From positions 1 through 64,000 of the forward strand of contig CAMLLU010000025.1 of assembly GCA_946480925.1 (NCBI GenBank): a stretch of 64,000 nt of DNA. Direction: 5' to 3'. Positions within the stretch are counted from its first letter, which is position 1, and every line of letters begins with the position of its first letter. This document shows positions 44,555 to 52,165 of the stretch, piece by piece. The stretch is from an uncultured Rivibacter sp. Lineage in GTDB: Bacteria; Pseudomonadota; Gammaproteobacteria; Burkholderiales; Burkholderiaceae. The notes under the pieces are model-generated. The model saw only the letters and a list, made by a program, of their open reading frames with translations. It was not told the DNA's origin and searched no databases. Both the position numbers and the translations under genes were made by a program.

Positions 44555-44605
44555 TTCGAGTGACAAGATGACCTCACCCCAAAGCAAACAAAAGGTCAAC
44601 GAACC

Positions 44606-45862
44606 TCAAGCCGCCACAAACTCATTCCACTTCTGCACCATATAAGTGTTCTCATCCATGATCGCGTTCCAGCAGGCAATCCCCCCCATCCGCTGCTCAT
44701 AAGACCCCCCATCCCTCACCTTCCCCGCCTTCTCCAGCACCTGCCCATTCGGCGCCTTGATGTCCTTCTCAGCCGGCTTGCCTTCCATCCAGTAGGCCCA
44801 CTCATAGGCCTCCATCTTGGCCTTCGCCGTCTCCAGCACCGCGCTGTAGTAACCCTGCCGGTTCAGGTAAGCACCAGCCCACCCATCGAGGAACCAGTTG
44901 ATGAACTCATAAGCCCCATCCAGCTTGCGCCCCGACAACGTGGCCGGCAAACCAAAGCCAGCAGCCCATGCGCGATACCCCTCCTTCAACGGCTGGAACA
45001 CACAAGGCAAGCCCTTCGTGCGCACTGCCGTCACCGCCGGTGACCACATCGACTGGATGACCACCTCGCCGGAGGCCATGAGGTTCACGCTTTCGTTGAA
45101 GTCCTTCCACAACGAGCGGAACTGCCCCGCCTTCTTGGCCTCGATCAGCGTCTTGATCGTGAGGTCGATTTCCTTCTTCGTCATGTTCCCCTTGTCGGGG
45201 TACTTGTAGAGCCCCAGCGCCTCCACCACCATCGCCGCGTCCATGATCCCGATCGAGGGGATGTTCAAGATGGCCGCCTTGCCCTTGAACTCGGGGTTCA
45301 GCAGCTCCTTCCAGCTCTCGATGGGCCGCTTGATGAGGTCGGGCCGGATGCCCAGCGTGTCGGCGTTGTAGACGGTCGGGATGAGCGACATGAATTGCGT
45401 CGGCCCCTTGGCGAACACCTTCGACTTCTCGCCCTCGAGGAACATCACCTTCTTGGGCGCCGTGCCCTGGTCGCCCACCTTCTTGCCGCCCACCTCGCCC
45501 TTGGTGAACAGCGGCGTGATCTTGTCGGCGTTCTTGATGCGCTTGGCGTCGATGCCCTTCAGGTTGCCGGTGGGCACGATCTTCTTCAGCGAGAAGTACT
45601 CGGTGTCGATGAGGTCGAAGGAGTTGGGCGCGGTGACGGCGCGTTTGGTCACGTCGTCGGTGTTCACCGCGACGTACTGGATCTCGATGCCGGTGTCGGC
45701 CTTGAACTTGTCGGCGATCGCCTTGTCCTGGTTCACCGCGGTGCCCAGGTAGCGCAGCACGATCTTCTCTTGTGCATGGATGGCGGGCGCGATGCCCGTG
45801 GCCAGGATGCCGGCGGTGCCTTGCAGCAGCAGGCGGCGTTGTGCGTCGTGACGGTCGGACAT
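44606..45862 (-). CDS. ABC transporter extracellular substrate-binding protein (spermidine/putrescine class)
   Basis: This 418-residue periplasmic binding protein has a Tat-like or Sec signal (QRRLLLQGTAGILATGIAPAIHAQ). The mature part has EKIVLRYLGTAVNQ and the class 6-type fold of PotD/opine/iron-binding relatives (FKADTGIEIQYVAVNTDDVTKRA; SWKELLNPEFKGKAAILN; NFLxx replaced by NWFLDGWAGAYLNRQGYYSAV). Ligand cannot be named; polyamines, opines or similar are possible. It is the second gene of the leftward operon, after the ATPase. Confidence 0.9.
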   Translation of the reverse strand: MSDRHDAQRRLLLQGTAGILATGIAPAIHAQEKIVLRYLGTAVNQDKAIADKFKADTGIEIQYVAVNTDDVTKRAVTAPNSFDLIDTEYFSLKKIVPTGNLKGIDAKRIKNADKITPLFTKGEVGGKKVGDQGTAPKKVMFLEGEKSKVFAKGPTQFMSLIPTVYNADTLGIRPDLIKRPIESWKELLNPEFKGKAAILNIPSIGIMDAAMVVEALGLYKYPDKGNMTKKEIDLTIKTLIEAKKAGQFRSLWKDFNESVNLMASGEVVIQSMWSPAVTAVRTKGLPCVFQPLKEGYRAWAAGFGLPATLSGRKLDGAYEFINWFLDGWAGAYLNRQGYYSAVLETAKAKMEAYEWAYWMEGKPAEKDIKAPNGQVLEKAGKVRDGGSYEQRMGGIACWNAIMDENTYMVQKWNEFVAA

Positions 45863-45919
45863 GGCTCTCTCTCCTGTGTGAGGGGTGAACGAACGATTCG
45901 GGTGGTCGGGCGCGGTGGG

Positions 45920-46960
45920 TCAGGCCGCGAGCGGGTGGACGTCGGCGGCGTCCCAGTGCGCATGGGCCGCGTCGCCGGGCTGCCAGGGGGCGGCGTCGAA
46001 GGCGGCTTCACTCAGCATCACGCTGAGTTCGGGCACCGTGTCGGCGGCCAGCGTGAGCATCACGAAGCTGCCCTGGTATTCGACGTTGCGCACCGTGGCG
46101 GCAAGACCCGTCGGGCCTGCGGCCAAAGGCTCGCGCGACAGGCGTGTCTTGTCGGCACGCACCGCGATGCAGCCTTCGCCCTGCGGCGCCGGCAGCACGT
46201 TGTGCCCGCCCATGAAGCGCGCCACGAACTCGGTGCGCGGTGCGTTGAACACCTCGTGCGGCGTGCCGCTCTGCTCGATGCGGCCGTGGTTCATCACCAC
46301 CACCTGGTCGGCCAGCGCCATGGCTTCTTCCTGCGAATGCGTCACGTGGATGAAGCTCATGCCCAGGCTCTTCTGCCAGCCCTTGAGCTCGGCGCGCATG
46401 CGGATGCGCAGGAAGGGGTCGAGCGCCGAAAGAGGCTCGTCGAGCAGCAGCAGGCGCGGCTCGGTGATCAGCGCGCGCGCGAGCGCCACGCGCTGCTGCT
46501 GGCCCCCGGAAAGCTCGGCCGGCTTGCGCTGTGCCAACGAACCCAGCGACACGCGCTCCAGCAGTTCGGCAGCCTTGGCATTGCGCTCGGCCTTGGCCAC
46601 GCCGCGCATCTTCAGGCTGAAGGCCACGTTGTCGAGCGCGCTCATGTGCGGAAAGAGCGCGTAGCTCTGGAACATCATCGCCGTGCCGCGCGCCGAGGCG
46701 GGCAGCGCCGTGATGTTGCGGCCGCCCAGCACGATGTCGCCTTCGCTCGCCGCCTCGTGGCCCGCGATCATGCGCAGCGTGGAGGTCTTGCCGCAGCCCG
46801 AAGGCCCCAGCAGGCAGCAGTAGCTGCCCGCGGCCACTTTGAGGTCGATGTGGTCCACCGCCAAGGTGCTGCCGCTGCCGTAGCGCTTCACCAGGCGCAC
46901 CAGCTCCAGGTCAGGCCGCGCGGCCATCGCGACGGCGGGTTCTAGCGAAGCAGAGATCAA
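45920..46960 (-). CDS. ABC transporter ATP-binding protein, PotA-type
   Basis: The ATPase of the importer has Walker A GPSGCGKTST near residue 42, Q-loop FQSYALFPHM, signature LSGGQQQRVALARAL, Walker B LLLLDEPLSALD and H-loop VTHSQEEAMALAD. A C-terminal TOBE domain (residues 270-345) follows. The start is uncertain. TTG at 46960 sits 7 bases behind a perfect AGGAGGG and gives 346 residues. GTG at 46981 would add seven residues that include the Shine-Dalgarno itself, and ATG at 46927 is also possible. First gene of the operon. Confidence 0.92.
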   Translation of the reverse strand: MISASLEPAVAMAARPDLELVRLVKRYGSGSTLAVDHIDLKVAAGSYCCLLGPSGCGKTSTLRMIAGHEAASEGDIVLGGRNITALPASARGTAMMFQSYALFPHMSALDNVAFSLKMRGVAKAERNAKAAELLERVSLGSLAQRKPAELSGGQQQRVALARALITEPRLLLLDEPLSALDPFLRIRMRAELKGWQKSLGMSFIHVTHSQEEAMALADQVVVMNHGRIEQSGTPHEVFNAPRTEFVARFMGGHNVLPAPQGEGCIAVRADKTRLSREPLAAGPTGLAATVRNVEYQGSFVMLTLAADTVPELSVMLSEAAFDAAPWQPGDAAHAHWDAADVHPLAA

Positions 46961-47019
46961 GCGTGGACCCTCCTGGGTCACGCCATTTGCAAGGCATGTG
47001 CCATGCGCCGCCAGTGCGG

Positions 47020-47084
47020 TTGTGCACCATTGCCGCGCAGATTGAATACAAAAACTGGGTGCAGTGTATGCATGTGGTGCACAA
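47020..47084. promoter_or_regulatory. Paired inverted TTGTGCACC sites before the ABC operon
   Basis: TTGTGCACC (47020-47028) and its reverse complement GGTGCACAA (47076-47084) flank an AT-rich stretch (ATTGAATACAAAAAC, 47041-47055) that may hold the promoter. Each site centres on the palindrome GTGCAC. They are candidates for the operon's own GntR regulator or for the LysR protein upstream. Confidence 0.4.
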
Positions 47085-47100
47085 GAGATTTTTTGATATC

Positions 47101-47131
47101 GCAGGGAGGTGCAACCGGGGCACCTCCCTGC
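47101..47131 (-). terminator. Hairpin after the LysR gene
   Basis: A perfect 12-bp stem pairs 47101-47112 with 47120-47131, five bases past the LysR stop on the minus strand. It has no U-run downstream on that strand, so it may be a weak terminator separating the LysR gene from the ABC operon. Confidence 0.5.
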
Positions 47132-47135
47132 GGCC

Positions 47136-48062
47136 TCACTCCAGCGCGGCGCGGGACTTCCCCATCTCGTGCCGTAGCCAGTCGAGGAGCAGCATCCTCC
47201 GTTCGTCGCTGTCGAATCGCACAGGCGACAGCAGCACGTACTCCGAGCCGTCGGGTGCGAAGCCGAAGGGCGCCGTGAGGCGTCCGTCGCGGAGGTCGTC
47301 TTCCACCATGTAGGCAGATCCGAGCGCGATGCCCAGGCCAGCCGTCGCGGCTTGAAGGCAGAGGTAGAAGTGCTCGAAGTGCTCCGGTTCGCCCGCGCCG
47401 AGCGCGCTTCCGGTCATCTCGAGCCACTTGGCCCAACCCGTGGGACGGGTGCGTGAGTGCAGCAACCTCGGCCCGGCGAGGGCGCGCCCCCGCGCCTTTT
47501 CTTTTTTCAGGAGGCTCGCGACCACGGGGGAGCACACCGGCCCCATCAACTCTGGTGCCACTCGCTCTGCATGGCAGTCGTCGCCCCAGTTGAAGTCGTT
47601 GCGCCGCAGCGCGACGTCGACGCGGTCGCGAACGAAGTCCACATGACCTCCGGCCGTCAGCAGGTGCAGGCGAAGGTCCGGAAAGCGGTCGCGCAGCAAA
47701 GGCAACTTCGGAATCAGCCAACGCATGGCGATCGTCGGCTCACACGACATCACGAGCGGCCTGAGTTCCGAAGGCGCGCGTAACTGGTTGACCACCTCGG
47801 CGAGCCGGGCCATCGCATCGGAGCAGGCGGCAAACAGCTGGGTGCCCTGCGGCGTCAGAAAGACCGCACGGTTGCGTCGCTCGAACAGGGCGACGCCCAG
47901 CGACGACTCCAGTTGCTTGACCTGCCTGCTCACGGCGCCGTGCGTTACGTGGAGTTCCGCGGCGGCTCGAACGAAGCTGGTGTGGCGGGCCGCTGCCTCG
48001 AAGGCCCTCAGGCTGTTCAGTGGCGGGACTCTTCCATCGAAGTGTGATTTCTTCTCACGCAT
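47136..48062 (-). CDS. LysR-family regulator, GcvA-like
   Basis: The ATG at 48062 gives 308 residues. The HTH part (VPPLNSLRAFEAAARHTSFVRAAAELHVTHGAVSRQVKQLESSLGVALFERRNRAVFLTPQG) is the GcvA/AmpR subgroup pattern. The effector domain follows (MRWLIPKLPLLRDRFPDLRLHLLTAGG; VDVALRRND). It is divergent from the dioxygenase-exporter-phosphatase cassette by 116 bases, so it most likely senses the amino acid or product of that cassette. Many LysR proteins next to LysE exporters respond to the exported amino acid. Confidence 0.92.
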   Translation of the reverse strand: MREKKSHFDGRVPPLNSLRAFEAAARHTSFVRAAAELHVTHGAVSRQVKQLESSLGVALFERRNRAVFLTPQGTQLFAACSDAMARLAEVVNQLRAPSELRPLVMSCEPTIAMRWLIPKLPLLRDRFPDLRLHLLTAGGHVDFVRDRVDVALRRNDFNWGDDCHAERVAPELMGPVCSPVVASLLKKEKARGRALAGPRLLHSRTRPTGWAKWLEMTGSALGAGEPEHFEHFYLCLQAATAGLGIALGSAYMVEDDLRDGRLTAPFGFAPDGSEYVLLSPVRFDSDERRMLLLDWLRHEMGKSRAALE

Positions 48063-48178
48063 CGTGCGGAGCTTAAATCGATTTTCAGGCGGCACGCGCA
48101 GCGAAAGAATCTCGCCTGCATCACATCTTGGCGAGCTGTTGTTCGTACAGGAGATGTGAGCATCAGGGAGGACTTTTT

Positions 48179-48970
48179 ATGAGTACGAATATCGCCGACC
48201 ACTTCAAACGGTGCGGCACGGTCAAGGGCGATGGCCCAGCACAAGAGAGCTCGGTGGAACGCGTGTGCAGGACGCTTGCCCGGAAGGACTTTGTCTACCT
48301 GCCGCCGGAAAGAACCCGTTTTCTTCTGACGGAGGTGAGTGACACGCCTTTCGACGATTGGGCTGCGTTCTGCGACAGCTGGTCGAACCTGCATCTCGAT
48401 CCGTACATGGCCGATGGCGGAAGCTACAGGAAGCGCCGACACGCCACGCTGAGCGCCTTGCCTTCGAGCCGCCTGTTTCAGATCAGCCCGCACCAGCCGC
48501 ACTTTCAGAGTCTTCACTACAACCCGCTCAACGGAGGCGTGGCGAGGCACTTCGAGCCGATCGAGCGCGAGATCCTGACGGGGGCGACCATGACCTCGCT
48601 GATCACGCTGGGCTGCGAACTATTCGGCCGGCTCTCGCCCTACTACCCGTGGCACGTCGAAGTGCATCAGTTCCGCATCGAGGCGGATGGCGGCAAGCAG
48701 GGCAGGCCCACGCCTGAAGGCATTCATCGAGATGGCGTGAACTACGTGATGATGATGATGGTCCAGCGCAAGAACCTCGTGGCCGGCGCAACGACCGTCT
48801 ACGACCTCGACAAGACGCGGCTGGACGACTTCACGCTGCAGCAGCCGTTGGAGATGGCCATCGTCAACGACGAGCGTGTCTATCACGGTGTAACGCCGAT
48901 CGTGCAGCTGGACCCCACCACGCCTGCGACCCGAGACGTCCTCGTGATCACCTTCCGCCGCAAGTTCTGA
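48179..48970 (+). CDS. 2-oxoglutarate/Fe(II)-dependent dioxygenase (amino-acid hydroxylase type)
   Basis: The 263-residue protein belongs by eye to the 2OG-Fe dioxygenase family that includes Bacillus L-isoleucine dioxygenase (PF10014-like). Metal ligands are visible as H-x-D in EGIHRDGVNYVM (near residue 181) and a distal His in VNDERVYHGVTPI (near 240). RDVLVITFRR carries the 2OG-binding Arg. EVHQFRIEADGG precedes the HxD. Family enzymes hydroxylate free amino acids. GGGAGGA lies 6 bases before the ATG at 48179. It is the first gene of a three-gene cassette with an amino-acid exporter. Substrate unknown. Confidence 0.85.
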   Translation: MSTNIADHFKRCGTVKGDGPAQESSVERVCRTLARKDFVYLPPERTRFLLTEVSDTPFDDWAAFCDSWSNLHLDPYMADGGSYRKRRHATLSALPSSRLFQISPHQPHFQSLHYNPLNGGVARHFEPIEREILTGATMTSLITLGCELFGRLSPYYPWHVEVHQFRIEADGGKQGRPTPEGIHRDGVNYVMMMMVQRKNLVAGATTVYDLDKTRLDDFTLQQPLEMAIVNDERVYHGVTPIVQLDPTTPATRDVLVITFRRKF

Positions 48971-49016
48971 AGAACTTGCCCCGCGCCAGCTTCCACCAAT
49001 CCACCAGGACTTCCAG

Positions 49017-49637
49017 ATGCTCGAAATCGCAGCTGTTGCCACGATCACGACTCTTGCGGTGATCAGCCCCGGGGCCGACTTCGCGATGGTGACGCGCAAC
49101 AGCCTCCTGCACGGGCGCAAGGCGGGGCTGCTCGCTTCCGCCGGCATTGCGGCCGGGGTGCAGTTGCACGTCTTCTACACGATGCTCGGCGTCGGTTTTC
49201 TGATCAGAAGCTCGCCGGGTTGGTTCTGGCTGATCAAGCTGGCGGGCGCCGCCTATCTGGTCTACGTTGGCTACCAGACCTTCATCAGCAGGACGGTTCC
49301 TGCCTCCGGCCAGGGGCGCGGCCAGCAGATCGATGCCATCACCGCGTGGAGGATGGGGTTCCTGACGAATGCCCTCAATCCGAAGACGACGCTGTTCGTG
49401 GTCAGCGTGTACACCCAGGTCGTGCAACCCGACACGCCATTGCCCGTGCAGGTGGCCTACGGCTTGTTCATGTCGCTGGCGCACTGGCTCTGGTTCAGCG
49501 TGGTCACCATGTTCTTTTCAGAAGAGCGACTCAGGGCGCGCATGCTGCGGCACCAGGCCTTGTTGAACCGAAGCATCGGGGTGGTGCTGGCGGCGCTGGG
49601 GGTCTGGCTCGCCATGGGTCCGGTCGCATCTGCGTGA
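49017..49637 (+). CDS. LysE/RhtB-family amino-acid exporter
   Basis: The 206-residue inner-membrane protein has about six helices. It carries the family signature SPGADFAMVTRNSLLHGRKAGLLASAGIAAGVQLHVFYTMLGV at residues 17-60 and FLTNALNPKTTLFVVSVY near residue 115. These export homoserine, threonine, lysine or related amino acids. It follows the dioxygenase by 46 bases, with TTG/CCAGG context and ATG at 49017. Pairing with a hydroxylase suggests that it exports the hydroxylated product or the substrate excess. Confidence 0.93.
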   Translation: MLEIAAVATITTLAVISPGADFAMVTRNSLLHGRKAGLLASAGIAAGVQLHVFYTMLGVGFLIRSSPGWFWLIKLAGAAYLVYVGYQTFISRTVPASGQGRGQQIDAITAWRMGFLTNALNPKTTLFVVSVYTQVVQPDTPLPVQVAYGLFMSLAHWLWFSVVTMFFSEERLRARMLRHQALLNRSIGVVLAALGVWLAMGPVASA

Positions 49638-49645
49638 GGCTCCCC

Positions 49646-50260
49646 ATGGAATTTCGTATTGCCTGCATCGACATGGAGGGGGTACTGATCCCCGAGCTTT
49701 GGCCGCATCTTGCCGCCGTGACCGGCATCGACGAACTCTCGTTGACGACGCGCGAAGTGCCGGACTACCCGGCGCTTGTGAGTCGGCGCATCGGTACTCT
49801 GCGGCGCCATGGCCTGAAGCTGTCGGACGTCCAAGGGTTGATCGATGACGTCGATCCGCTTCCTGGCGCTGAGGCCTTCCTGGCGAGTCTGGGCCAAACC
49901 TGCCACGTGTCGCTGGTTTCCGATGCCTTCGAGGAGATGATCCAGCCGCTGTGGCGCAGGCTCGGGCAACCACAACTGCTTTGCCACCATCTTGTCTGCG
50001 ATGACGACGGATTCGTGCAGGCAGCCCGGTACACAAGAACCCGCGGCAAGCACGAGGTGATCGAGGCGCTGTCGGCCGAAGGCGCGTGGACGCTCGCGGT
50101 CGGTGACGCATTCAACGACCTGTCGATGTTGCGCATGGCATCGAAAGGCCTGCTCTTTCGTCCTTCGCCGCAAACGGCCAGTGCCGCTCCCGACATCGAA
50201 ATCGCCGAGTCATACGACGACGTGCTGGCTGCCGTGTCGGAAGCTGCGCTACTGGCTTGA
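49646..50260 (+). CDS. thrH: ThrH-like phosphoserine phosphatase/homoserine phosphotransferase
   Basis: This 204-residue HAD enzyme follows Pseudomonas ThrH along its whole length: ACIDMEGVLIPELWPHLA (motif I with Asp nucleophile and the ThrH-specific Glu), DELSLTTREVPDYPALVSRRI, HGLKLSDVQ, VSLVSDAFEEMIQPLWRRLG (motif II Ser) and AVGDAFNDLSML (motif IV). ThrH dephosphorylates phosphoserine and can transfer the phosphate to homoserine. It starts 8 bases after the exporter stop. Its location outside serine or threonine biosynthesis genes suggests a dedicated role with the dioxygenase and exporter. Confidence 0.85.
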   Translation: MEFRIACIDMEGVLIPELWPHLAAVTGIDELSLTTREVPDYPALVSRRIGTLRRHGLKLSDVQGLIDDVDPLPGAEAFLASLGQTCHVSLVSDAFEEMIQPLWRRLGQPQLLCHHLVCDDDGFVQAARYTRTRGKHEVIEALSAEGAWTLAVGDAFNDLSMLRMASKGLLFRPSPQTASAAPDIEIAESYDDVLAAVSEAALLA

Positions 50261-50329
50261 CGCGGGGCGCCGCAGTGGCGCGTGCGGGGTGGGGATGAGG
50301 CGCCAAGGCACGCGCTAAAGTCGCGCGCC

Positions 50330-51124
50330 ATGCCACCCGAGCCTCATTCGCCCGCGCTTCTTGCGTTGCAGCACCTCGACAAGTGCTATGCCAACGGCAC
50401 GCTGGCGCTGCGCGACCTGTCGCTCTCGATCGGTCAGCACGAGTTCGTGAGCCTGCTGGGCCCCTCGGGCTGCGGCAAGAGCACGGTGCTGCGGTTGCTG
50501 GCGGGGCTCGACACGCCGAGCGTGGGCCAGGTGCAATGGGCGGCGCACGCGCAGGAAACGGCGCTCGACGTGGGCTTCGTGTTCCAGGAGCCCACGCTGC
50601 TGCCCTGGGCCAGCGTGGCCGACAACGTGGCGCTGCCGTTGAAGCTGCAGGGCCGCTCGCGGGCCGACATCGAGGCCCGCGTGCTGCCGGCCTTGCAGGC
50701 CGTGGGGCTGGCCGAGTTCGCGAAGGCCTTTGCGCGCGAGCTTTCGGGCGGCATGAAGATGCGCGTGTCGCTGGCGCGTGCGCTGGTCACCCGGCCTTCG
50801 CTGCTGCTGCTCGACGAGCCCTTCGCGGCGCTCGACGAGATCACGCGCTTCAAGCTCAACCAGGACTTGCTGGCGTTGTGGCAGCACGAGCCCGAGGGCG
50901 CCGCACGCGGCTTCACCGGCGTGTTCGTCACCCACAGCGTCTACGAAGCGGTGTTCCTGAGCCAGCGCATCGTCGTGATGGCGCCGCGCCCGGGCCGCGT
51001 GGCCGGCGAGATCACCGTGGACCTGCCCTACCCCCGCAACGAAGCCACGCGCCACACGCCGCGCTACGTGGAGCTGTGCGTGGCGGTGTCGCATGCGCTG
51101 CAGGAGGCGAGCGAACATGCGTGA
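50330..51124 (+). CDS. ABC transporter ATP-binding protein, taurine/nitrate/sulfonate type
   Basis: The 264-residue ATPase has Walker A GPSGCGKSTVLRLLAGLD near residue 45, VFQEPTLLPW (the Q-loop typical of the NitT/TauT family), signature LSGGMKMRVSLARAL, Walker B LLLLDEPFAALDE and H-loop VTHSVYEAVFLSQ. There is no CBS or TOBE extension. The ATG at 50330 is used. Its 3' end overlaps the permease gene by 8 bases. No substrate-binding gene lies in the pair, so the ligand is unknown. Confidence 0.92.
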   Translation: MPPEPHSPALLALQHLDKCYANGTLALRDLSLSIGQHEFVSLLGPSGCGKSTVLRLLAGLDTPSVGQVQWAAHAQETALDVGFVFQEPTLLPWASVADNVALPLKLQGRSRADIEARVLPALQAVGLAEFAKAFARELSGGMKMRVSLARALVTRPSLLLLDEPFAALDEITRFKLNQDLLALWQHEPEGAARGFTGVFVTHSVYEAVFLSQRIVVMAPRPGRVAGEITVDLPYPRNEATRHTPRYVELCVAVSHALQEASEHA

Positions 51125-51899
51125 GTCCATGCGCTGGGCCGCCCCCTTGGTGGCCGTGTTCGCTTTCCTGTTCGGGTGGGAAGCATTGGTGCGCTTCTAC
51201 GAAGTGCCGCACTACCTGCTGCCCGCACCCAGCCTCGTGCTCACCACGCTGTGGGCCAACTTCGGCTCGTTGATGCAAAGCTGGTGGGTCACCGTGAGCA
51301 TCACCTTCGCGGCGCTCGCGCTGGCCGTGCTGGGCGGCGTGCTGCTAGCGGCGCTGTTCGCCCTGTCGCGCTGGGTCGAATGGAGCCTCACGCCGTTTGC
51401 GGTGGTGCTGCAGGTCACGCCCATCATCGCGATCGCGCCGCTGATCATGATCCTCACCGACAGCGCGCTGGCCACGGTGCTGATCTGCGCGTGGATCGTC
51501 GCGTTCTTTCCCATCCTCGCCAACACCGTGACCGGCCTGCGCAGCGCCGATGCGAACCTGCGCGACCTGTTCAAGCTCTACCGCGCAAGCCGCTGGCAGA
51601 CGCTGCGCCACCTGCTCATCCCCAGCGCCCTGCCCTACTTCATGACGGGCCTCAAGATCGCCGGCGGCCTGAGCCTCATCGGCGCGGTGGTGGCCGAGTT
51701 CACCGCGGGTGCGGCGGGGCGCGACACGGGGCTCGCCTCGCGCATCCTCGAAGCGGCCTTCCGTACCGAGATCCCGAAGATGTTCGCTGCGCTGCTGCTG
51801 GTGTCGCTCACCGGCGTGGCGATCTACCTGCTGTTCGCGGGCCTGTCGAAGCTGGTGCTCGGGCGCTGGCACGACAGCGAGGCCGGGCCGCGGCGCTAA
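51117..51899 (+). CDS. ABC transporter permease, taurine/nitrate/sulfonate type
   Basis: The 260-residue permease has six helices (WAAPLVAVFAFLFGWEALVRF onward), a YLLPAPSLVLTTLW periplasmic-side segment typical of NitT/TauT/thiamine-precursor permeases, and the EAA loop (DLFKLYRASRWQTLRHLLIPSALPYFMTGLKIAGGLSLIGAVVAEF). The ATG at 51117 lies inside the end of the ATPase gene. With only ATPase and permease present, it must borrow a binding protein encoded elsewhere. Confidence 0.92.
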   Translation: MRESMRWAAPLVAVFAFLFGWEALVRFYEVPHYLLPAPSLVLTTLWANFGSLMQSWWVTVSITFAALALAVLGGVLLAALFALSRWVEWSLTPFAVVLQVTPIIAIAPLIMILTDSALATVLICAWIVAFFPILANTVTGLRSADANLRDLFKLYRASRWQTLRHLLIPSALPYFMTGLKIAGGLSLIGAVVAEFTAGAAGRDTGLASRILEAAFRTEIPKMFAALLLVSLTGVAIYLLFAGLSKLVLGRWHDSEAGPRR

Positions 51900-52165
51900 C
51901 ACAGCGCGAAGCGTGCTGCGAGTCAGTTTGGGCTCGCGTTACCCGGCGTTGCAGAAGCCGATGACCCGGCAGCGTTTGGCCGCGTTGCGGTCGGTTCTTC
52001 GTCATGCCAATTCGTGGGAGCGGGCAGATCATCCCCGCGCTGGTTGCCAAAGCGCGGACATGGCTCGGCGACATGGCTGGCCAATACCCGATCCACGCTG
52101 TCGTTGCGGTTCGTCTCCGCGCGCTGCGTCGCATCACTCACAAGAAACTTCCTTTATCTACGCCT

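Noticed and set aside
44269..44577. 102-residue frame in the ABC-operon gap
   Set aside because: It runs across one arm of the inverted repeat, has no RBS and repeats composition seen in the other arm; better explained as repeat sequence.
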